From assembly GCA_903921295.1 (NCBI GenBank), contig CAIXOZ010000016.1, positions 1 to 16,623 on the forward strand: a stretch of DNA of 16,623 bases, in the 5' to 3' direction. A model generated the notes under the pieces. It had not been told where the DNA came from and ran no database searches. It saw nothing but the letters and a program-made list of their open reading frames with translations. This document shows positions 6,968 through 12,352 of the stretch, one piece after another (position 1 is the stretch's first letter; each line of letters begins with the position of its first letter). The DNA comes from an uncultured cyanobacterium (lineage in GTDB: Bacteria > Cyanobacteriota > Cyanobacteriia > PCC-6307 > Cyanobiaceae). Made by a program: the position numbers and the translations under genes.

Positions 6968-8963
6968 GGCCGTCAGGTTAGGCAGTCCGACTCCTGGGGA
7001 TCCGGGATCTGATGATCGATCCAGCAGCGCAGAATGCCCCCAACCCGCCGGCGATCCGTTGCTCTCCAGACTGCACGAGCAACCGTGGCAATTGCCCCAG
7101 CCCCTGGCCCCCCTGCCGGTGCAGGGCCAGGAGGCCGAAGCACTGGCGGCCCTGGCCCTGCCCGAGCCCCTGGTCACCCTCTTGCGCCGGCGCGGCTTCG
7201 AGGATGCGGCGGCGATGTCGGCCCTGCTTGATCCTCCCCAGGCGCCCGATCCGCGTCGCCATTTCCCCGACCTCGGCAAGGCGGTGGAACGCCTGAAGCT
7301 GGCCTGCAGGCAGGCGGAACCCGTGGCGATCTGTGGCGACTACGACGCCGATGGCATGACCAGCACCGCGTTGCTGGTCGGCGTTCTCCAGCGCCTCGGT
7401 GCGGTGCCTCAGGCGGCCATTCCCAGCCGCCAGGACGATGGCTACGGCCTGAATGCGGCGATGGTGGAACGGTTGGCGGCCGCCGGCGTCAGGTTGCTGA
7501 TCACGGTCGACAACGGTGTCTCGGCCACCGAGGCCCTCGACCGCGCCGTCGCGCTTGGGGTGGAGGTGATCCTCACCGATCACCACACCCTGCCGAAGGA
7601 TCCGCCGCCGTGCCTGGCCCTGCTCCATCCGGCCTGTACACCGCCACGCTCTCCCTATCGCGGTCTGGCGGGCGTGGGGCTCGCCCATGTGCTGGCCACG
7701 GCCCTGTGCCGGCAGCTGCGGCGTGCCGATGGGCTCGCGATCGCCCTGAATCTGTTCTGCATCGGCACGATCGCCGACATGGCGCCGCTGCAGGGGGTGA
7801 ACCGTCGCTGGCTGCTGGAGGGTCTCCCCCAGCTCGCCTCCACCTCCCTGCCTGGCCTGCAGGCCCTGCAGCAACTGGCGGGTCTCCAGGATCAGCCGAT
7901 CGATGCCCAGACCGTCGGCTTTCAGATCGCACCACGGATCAATGCCGTCGGCCGTCTCGGCGATCCGTTGCTGGTGGTGTCGCTGCTGACCACCGAAGCG
8001 ATGGACGAGGCTCTGGAGCTGGCCCGTGCCTGTGAAACCCTCAATCGCCAGCGCCGCGATCTCTGCAGTGCGATCGAAGCCGAAGCCCTGGCGCTCCTGG
8101 AAGCCGATGGGCCCCACACGCCCGCCTTCGTGCTTCTTGCCCAGACCCACTGGCATCACGGCGTGATCGGCATCGTTGCCTCCCGGCTGGTCGAGCGCTG
8201 CGGTCGACCGGTGGCCCTGCTCGCTTCCGAGGGGGATGGCCGGTTGCGGGCCTCGGTGCGTGCGCCGAGGGGATTCGCGGTGGATCAGGCCCTCACCGCC
8301 TGCGGCGATCTGCTCGAGCGTTTCGGCGGTCACCCGGCTGCAGGCGGTTTCACCGTCCGTGCCGAGCGGGTGGCGGCCCTGCAGGAACGCCTGGAATCCC
8401 TGGCCTGCGCCTGGTTGGAGCGTCATGGGGCCGGCCAGCCGGTCGAGCCGGAGGTGCTGCTTCGCCTCGATCAGATCGATCGCCGTTTCTACAGCCAGTT
8501 GCAACGTCTGGAGCCCTTCGGCATCGGTCATCCGGCGCCGTTGTTCTGGAGTGCCGGCTGTCAGGTCGCCAGCCAACGGCTGCTGCGGGGCGGACATCTG
8601 CAGCTCGAGCTGGAGCAGAACGGCGTCCGCCATCGCGCGATCGCCTGGCGCTGGCAGGGGGAGGACACCGTGCCGGACAACCTGGATGTGGCTTACCGCC
8701 TTGGCCAGAACCGCTGGCAGGGTGAGGAACGCCTGCAGCTGGAGCTGCTGGCCCTGCGTCCCAGCGCCTCCGGGGCCGTGCGCCTGGTGTGCGGTGGCCG
8801 CACCTACTGGTGTTCCAGGCGGGGGGAGGGCCTGTTGATCCGCAACGCAGCCGGTGACGAGCTTTGCCGGGAGGCCCCCCTGGAGGCTGCGCAAACCGAT
8901 GACCACCCTTACCTTCGGGCTTTGGTGCTGGAGGCCGCGATGGCCCTGGGCATGGCCTCATGA
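6966..8963 (+). CDS. recJ: Single-stranded-DNA-specific 5'-3' exonuclease RecJ
   Basis: RecJ degrades single-stranded DNA 5' to 3' in recombination and repair. With the ATG at 6966 it has 665 residues. The DHH phosphoesterase core is intact: CGDYDADG with D125, D127 and D129, TVDNG (D182), the LTDHH motif (D205, H206, H207), and the DHHA1 GGHPAAGG at 454-461, followed by the C-terminal OB-type domain (RRFYSQLQRLEPFGIGHPAP onward). The start is uncertain: ATGs at 6960 and 6966 are in frame and a TTG near 7056 is possible; the frame stays open further upstream only as antisense of the phosphatase gene. The TGA overlaps the start of the ClC gene. It is a normal housekeeping copy. Confidence 0.93.
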   Translation: MAVRLGSPTPGDPGSDDRSSSAECPQPAGDPLLSRLHEQPWQLPQPLAPLPVQGQEAEALAALALPEPLVTLLRRRGFEDAAAMSALLDPPQAPDPRRHFPDLGKAVERLKLACRQAEPVAICGDYDADGMTSTALLVGVLQRLGAVPQAAIPSRQDDGYGLNAAMVERLAAAGVRLLITVDNGVSATEALDRAVALGVEVILTDHHTLPKDPPPCLALLHPACTPPRSPYRGLAGVGLAHVLATALCRQLRRADGLAIALNLFCIGTIADMAPLQGVNRRWLLEGLPQLASTSLPGLQALQQLAGLQDQPIDAQTVGFQIAPRINAVGRLGDPLLVVSLLTTEAMDEALELARACETLNRQRRDLCSAIEAEALALLEADGPHTPAFVLLAQTHWHHGVIGIVASRLVERCGRPVALLASEGDGRLRASVRAPRGFAVDQALTACGDLLERFGGHPAAGGFTVRAERVAALQERLESLACAWLERHGAGQPVEPEVLLRLDQIDRRFYSQLQRLEPFGIGHPAPLFWSAGCQVASQRLLRGGHLQLELEQNGVRHRAIAWRWQGEDTVPDNLDVAYRLGQNRWQGEERLQLELLALRPSASGAVRLVCGGRTYWCSRRGEGLLIRNAAGDELCREAPLEAAQTDDHPYLRALVLEAAMALGMAS

Positions 8964-10327
8964 CGGAACCGCCCTCGGAACCGCCGCAACCCTCTCCGTC
9001 GGCCCCTGCGCCGCCCGTGCTTGTTGCCACGGGCATCGCTGGGCGGGCCCTGCAGCTCACCGGCTTCGGGCTCTGTGTGGCCCTGGCCTGCTGGCCTCTC
9101 AATCTGGTGGATGATCGGGTGGAGTCCTTGCTGCTGCGGCTGCCGGCCTACGGCCGGGGGGGCGGCAACGGCTGGAGTGCGACCACCCTGGCGATGGCCC
9201 TGGCTCCGATCGTCGTGGTGCCGCTGCTGCTCTGGCTCCAGTCGCATGGTTGGCGCCGGGCTGCCGGCTCCGGCATTCCGGACACAATGGCGGCGATTGA
9301 AGCACCAGAAAGCGCGCCTGACCGCCTGTCAGGCACCGTCACGATCCAGCGGCTGACGCTCTGGAGTGTGGCCAGTGTTGCCCTCTTCCCGCTGGGTCGC
9401 GAAGGGCCTGTCGTTCAGGTCGGCGCCGCGGTGGCCACGGCCCTTCGCCAGCGTTGGCCGCGCCTGCTGAGGGATATGGAGCCCTCCGCCCTGATCGCCG
9501 TCGGTGCCGGCGCCGGTCTGGCCGCTGGCTTCAACAGCCCGATGATGGCGCTGGTGTTCATCGTCGAGGAGCTGCTCGGCGTGCTCCGGGCGCCATTGAT
9601 CTGGCCGGCACTGGTGGTTTCCGTTGTCGCCGCCGTGCTTAGCGGCATGCTCGGTCAGCCGCAGTTCGCCCTCGGTCAGCTCAACCTGGTGATGCCGGAG
9701 CTGGATCAGTTGCTCCAGGCCCTGCCGATCGGCTGTCTGGCCGGCCTGATCGGCGGACTGTTCGCCCGGATGCTGGTGCACTGCACCGGCTGGATGCTCA
9801 GCCGCCGCACCAGGCAGCCGCTCCGCTGGGGCCTGGTTCTGGGCGTCGGCATCAGCGCCTTGCTGCTGGTGGGCGGCGGCGCCGGCGGCGGTGATGGCGA
9901 AGCCCTGCTCAAGGCTGTTCTTTCCAGCGAAACCACCACGCTGCAGACCACCCTGGCCCATCCACTCGGTGCCCTGGGCCTGATCGTGCAACGGATCATC
10001 GGGCCGATCCTGCCGCTCGCCGCAGGCATTCCGGGCGGCCTGATCGACCCGGCGCTGACCCTTGGAGCGATGAGTGGCGGTCTGGTGGCCGATCTTCTCG
10101 GTCACCAGCTTGAGGTCGGGATTGTGTTTGGGATGGCGGCCGGACTGGCGGGGGCGACCCAGCTCCCCCTGATGACCATCGCCTTTGTGATCAGGCTCGT
10201 CGGTGATCAGAACATCATCTACGGGCTGGTGATGGCGGCTGCGGTTGGCGCCTTCACTGGCCGACTGCTGCAGAACCAGCCCGTTTATCACGCCCTTGCG
10301 GCGCTTCAGAGGGCGCCGCGGCGGTAG
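8960..10327 (+). CDS. ClC-family chloride channel / H+ antiporter
   Basis: This 455-residue integral membrane protein shows the ClC selectivity-filter motifs: GSGIPDT (103-109), GREGPVVQ with the gating glutamate E148 (146-153), and [17 protein letters not shown] (191-207), which carries the internal glutamate pair E203/E204 that fits proton-coupled antiporters. A later filter segment is [12 protein letters not shown]. Many hydrophobic helices follow the usual ClC pattern. The first 20 residues are Pro/Ser-rich and probably cytoplasmic. No C-terminal CBS domains are present. Its ATG overlaps the recJ stop as ATGA, so the two are probably co-translated although no functional link is known. Its 3' end overlaps psb30 on the other strand by 22 bases. 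Confidence 0.93.
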   Translation: MTEPPSEPPQPSPSAPAPPVLVATGIAGRALQLTGFGLCVALACWPLNLVDDRVESLLLRLPAYGRGGGNGWSATTLAMALAPIVVVPLLLWLQSHGWRRAAGSGIPDTMAAIEAPESAPDRLSGTVTIQRLTLWSVASVALFPLGREGPVVQVGAAVATALRQRWPRLLRDMEPSALIAVGAGAGLAAGFNSPMMALVFIVEELLGVLRAPLIWPALVVSVVAAVLSGMLGQPQFALGQLNLVMPELDQLLQALPIGCLAGLIGGLFARMLVHCTGWMLSRRTRQPLRWGLVLGVGISALLLVGGGAGGGDGEALLKAVLSSETTTLQTTLAHPLGALGLIVQRIIGPILPLAAGIPGGLIDPALTLGAMSGGLVADLLGHQLEVGIVFGMAAGLAGATQLPLMTIAFVIRLVGDQNIIYGLVMAAAVGAFTGRLLQNQPVYHALAALQRAPRR

Positions 10328-10413
10328 AAGAGGATGAAGATCACAGCAGGACCGGCCAGGGTGATCAGGGCCAGGGCCGCAAAGTTCGAGATCAGGTGAA
10401 AATCAATGCCCAT
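10306..10413 (-). CDS. psb30: Photosystem II reaction centre subunit Psb30 (Ycf12)
   Basis: A 35-residue single-helix protein, beginning [14 protein letters not shown] and ending [11 protein letters not shown], with a central [12 protein letters not shown] stretch. The LAGPxxIFxLxxRRGxL ending is the hallmark of Psb30/Ycf12, a small subunit at the edge of photosystem II near cytochrome b559 and PsbZ. The start ATG is the only candidate and the TGA lies inside the 3' end of the ClC gene (22-base convergent overlap). A TAAAGT -10-like element is found 26-31 bases upstream. Small size and overlap make it easy to miss. Confidence 0.9.
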   Translation of the reverse strand: MGIDFHLISNFAALALITLAGPAVIFILFYRRGAL

Positions 10414-10438
10414 CGGTCGATTGCCGAACTTCCACCGG

Positions 10439-10444
10439 ACTTTA
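10439..10444 (-). promoter_or_regulatory. Putative psb30 -10 element TAAAGT
   Basis: On the minus strand TAAAGT matches the relaxed TAnnnT -10 motif common in picocyanobacterial promoters. It would give a leader of about 20 bases before the psb30 ATG. No good -35 match is seen. It is placed between the divergent psb30 and ykgJ-type genes, where a promoter for each is needed. Confidence 0.4.
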
Positions 10445-10482
10445 GGGGCCCGGCCCAGCTTGTTCGTGCCCCCGTTCTGCCA

Positions 10483-10501
10483 CTGTGACGGCTTGTCACA
10501 G
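10483..10501. promoter_or_regulatory. Perfect inverted repeat CTGTGAC-N5-GTCACAG
   Basis: The 7-base arms (10483-10489 and 10495-10501) are perfectly complementary with five bases between them. The core is TGTGA-N7-TCACA, one base longer in the spacer than the CRP/CRP-like consensus TGTGA-N6-TCACA. It ends 10 bases before the ATG of the cysteine-cluster gene, where a ribosome binding site would be, so it may be a protein operator or an mRNA hairpin controlling that gene's translation. Confidence 0.45.
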
Positions 10502-10511
10502 CAATCGGGCC

Positions 10512-10895
10512 ATGGCGCGTCCTGAGCACTGGACCTGCATCAGCGGTTGCGGGGCCTGCTGTCGTCTCGATCCCGACGGGCGCCCGGAGGCCCTGGAAGC
10601 ACTCCATCCAGACCAGCGCCGGCTCTACCTGTCGATGGTGGGAGCCGACGGTTGGTGCCGCCATTACGACACCGGCGCTCGCCGCTGTCGCATCTACAAC
10701 GACCGGCCTGACTTCTGCCAGGTGGCCAATCTGGTGCAGCTGTTCGCCCACGGCCAGACGCTCGAGCCCGAAGCTCTGGCGATCCGCTGCTGCAAAGAGC
10801 AGATCCGCAGCGAATACGGGGGCCGTGGCAGGGTGATGCGGCGATTTCTCCGGGCCGTGCGCCGCCGGACCAACGACGAGGCCCCATGGATCTGA
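10512..10895 (+). CDS. YkgJ-family cysteine-cluster protein
   Basis: The 127-residue protein carries the YkgJ pattern C9-x3-C13-x2-C16-C17, then W48-C49, C59 in [11 protein letters not shown]69, and C93-C94. The family is described as probable zinc- or iron-chelating proteins of unknown function. The C-terminal third is basic ([11 protein letters not shown]). The ATG at 10512 is preferred over a GTG at 10485, because the family begins close to the first cysteine and the GTG lies inside the inverted repeat. Its last 10 bases overlap the start of the first GDT1-type gene, so it is in that transcript, which hints at a metal-related role; that link is inference. Confidence 0.85.
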   Translation: MARPEHWTCISGCGACCRLDPDGRPEALEALHPDQRRLYLSMVGADGWCRHYDTGARRCRIYNDRPDFCQVANLVQLFAHGQTLEPEALAIRCCKEQIRSEYGGRGRVMRRFLRAVRRRTNDEAPWI

Positions 10896-11311
10896 ACGAC
10901 GCCAGTGCTCAGGAGTCCAGCCTGGATCCGGTGACATCGTCGTTGTCGGGGCAGGAAGGGACGCCCTCGGAGGCGGGGCCCGGCGCCGGTGCTGGGGACA
11001 GTGGTGCGGGTCGCTGGGGGGCTGTGTTTCTGACCACCTGCACCACCGTGTTTCTGGCGGAGCTCGGCGACAAGACCCAGCTTGCTGCGCTGCTGCTTTC
11101 GGCCGAATCGGGGCGTCCGCTGATCGTGTTTCTCGGATCATCCCTGGCACTGATCAGCTCCAGCCTTGTAGGTGTTCTGCTCGGCCGCTGGTTGGCTCGG
11201 GTGATCCCCGCCGACCAGCTCGAGCGCCTGGCGGGCCTGCTGATGGTGGCCCTGGGCCTCTGGCTCGGGCGACAGGCCGTGGTGGCGATGGTGGCCGTTC
11301 CCATCGCCTGA
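10886..11311 (+). CDS. Half-size GDT1/UPF0016 (Mnx-type) cation transporter, first copy
   Basis: The 141-residue membrane protein has one copy of the family signature, FLAELGDKTQLAALLLS (ELGDKT at 59-64). Full-length GDT1/TMEM165 proteins have two such motifs in inverted halves and export Mn2+ or Ca2+; the Synechocystis member Mnx exports manganese from the cytoplasm to the thylakoid lumen. Here three hydrophobic helices (about 46-61, 79-101 and 112-138) make a half-protein, so pairing with the next gene is expected. Residues 1-43 are a low-complexity Ser/Gly/Ala/acidic extension unlike the second copy. The start overlaps the cysteine-cluster gene by 10 bases. Confidence 0.88.
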   Translation: MDLNDASAQESSLDPVTSSLSGQEGTPSEAGPGAGAGDSGAGRWGAVFLTTCTTVFLAELGDKTQLAALLLSAESGRPLIVFLGSSLALISSSLVGVLLGRWLARVIPADQLERLAGLLMVALGLWLGRQAVVAMVAVPIA

Positions 11312-11364
11312 GCCTGGTCGGCCTTCCCCTCCCCTGAACACCTGACCTTCCCTCTGCGCCCGCG

Positions 11365-11679
11365 ATGCAGCTCCCCCTGCTGGCCTCCACCTTCGCCACC
11401 GTCTTTCTGGCGGAACTCGGCGACAAGACACAGCTGGCGATTGTGACGATCAGTGGCACCTCCAGCCGGCCGCTGGCGGTCTTTGCCGGCAGTTCCCTGG
11501 CCCTGGTGCTCGCCAGCCTGCTGGGCGCCGTGGCCGGGGGGTCGCTCTCGGCCGTGATCCCCCCCCATGCCCTGCAGCTGGCCGCATCAGCCGGTTTTCT
11601 GCTGATCGGTCTGAGGCTGATCATTCGCGCGGGCCGCTCCGATGACGCCGCGGCCGGTCCGGAACAGCCGCCTGCCTAG
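11365..11679 (+). CDS. Half-size GDT1/UPF0016 (Mnx-type) cation transporter, second copy
   Basis: A 104-residue membrane protein with the same FLAELGDKTQLA core (ELGDKT at 17-22) as the preceding gene and three hydrophobic helices at about 4-19, 36-57 and 70-87. It lacks the N-terminal extension of its partner and ends in a short polar tail (GRSDDAAAGPEQPPA). It follows 53 bases after the first copy. The two motifs together would rebuild the two-motif cation site of full-length family members, so a heterodimer is the simplest model. Substrate (Mn2+ more likely than Ca2+) is inferred from cyanobacterial homologues. Confidence 0.88.
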   Translation: MQLPLLASTFATVFLAELGDKTQLAIVTISGTSSRPLAVFAGSSLALVLASLLGAVAGGSLSAVIPPHALQLAASAGFLLIGLRLIIRAGRSDDAAAGPEQPPA

Positions 11680-11696
11680 AGTGTCGGTCAGGTGGA

Positions 11697-11708
11697 TGCA
11701 ACGTTGCA
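11697..11708. repeat. 12-base perfect palindrome TGCAACGTTGCA
   Basis: The sequence reads the same on both strands and lies 18 bases after the stop of the second GDT1-type gene. It could be a protein-binding site for a gene downstream or chance; it lacks the loop expected of a terminator. Confidence 0.5.
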
Positions 11709-11898
11709 GCCTGTGACGTGGCCTCGCTCCTGAGAGCTGCTCCTGGTGACGGTCCGGCTCCGGCCGCTGTCCCCCGTGGCCATCGGATTCCGCCGGGGGC
11801 GTCCGGGACTCCGTCCTCGACGCCCGAGGGGATCTGGGCCCAGGTGGCAGTCCTTCTGGGCTCAACGACCCCCTGACCATGGGCTGATCTCCACCCCC

Positions 11899-11915
11899 CG
11901 ATCAGCCGCTGATCG
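11899..11915. repeat. Palindrome CGATCAGC-C-GCTGATCG
   Basis: Eight-base perfect arms are separated by one base. A third copy of the half-site GCTGATC occurs at 11883-11889. The compact symmetry resembles an operator more than an RNA hairpin, since a one-base loop cannot form without opening inner pairs. Confidence 0.5.
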
Positions 11916-12352
11916 CTCGTTGCGACCGATTCACCGGCAGGACAGAACGGTTCGTTCCGGCCTTGTCCATCGGCCCCCGCCCCTTCAACCCGGACCCTCC
12001 CCCACGCTCGCTCCAGGCCGAACCCCCTTGGTCGCCAAGCCTGAACGACTCTGTTCCGGTCAGCGTGATCGCCCTTCCTTTCAACGTTTCCCTGGGTGCG
12101 GCTCCCGTTCATCCCCGATCCAGATCCTCGGGACCACCCCCACGGCCCCAGCGTCCCTGGCCCGGCCTTTCTCCCCTGCTCTGAGCCTTCGCTCGGGTTC
12201 CCCTGCGCCCCAGGCCTCCCGCCGGAAGCGCCCATCGATGACAGCCGCCGCCCATGGCGTTGACGCCCGAGTTGATGACGCCCGCATTGATTCTGAAGCC
12301 TCCTTCCTCAGGGCCCGGGTTCCTTGTTCCTTCTTTTCCCCTTGACGCAGCG

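Larger units (their letters stand above)
11680..12352. other. Long pyrimidine-rich region without a convincing gene; possible leader of the RNB-family gene
   Basis: These 673 bases hold no reading frame with recognisable protein features on either strand and no tRNA-like or known small-RNA fold that I could recognise. The plus strand is strongly C/T-rich, especially 11960-12230. It contains a 12-base perfect palindrome (11697-11708), a 17-base near-perfect palindrome (11899-11915) and a G-quadruplex-type pattern on the minus strand (11974-12003). No clear TAnnnT promoter was found near the downstream gene, so either a long 5' leader or an unrecognised RNA may lie here. An in-frame ATG at 12254 would add 33 residues to the RNB-family protein but is not supported by the family start. 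Confidence 0.5.

Noticed and set aside
6978..8906. 642-codon open frame on the minus strand
   Set aside because: It is antisense to recJ and has no protein family features.
10484..10500. True CRP binding site
   Set aside because: The spacer is seven bases, not six, so the CRP consensus is not met; kept only as an unassigned inverted repeat.
10485..10511. GTG start adding nine residues to the cysteine-cluster protein
   Set aside because: It would begin inside the inverted repeat and has no ribosome binding site; the ATG at 10512 fits the family start better.
11621..12235. 204-codon minus-strand frame in the long gene-free region
   Set aside because: Gly/Arg-rich composition without motifs, overlaps the end of a real gene, and probably results from the G-rich strand lacking stops.
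12254..12352. 33-residue N-terminal extension of the RNB-family protein
   Set aside because: Pro-rich and unlike the family; the MKFTVADLLDQL start is the usual one.
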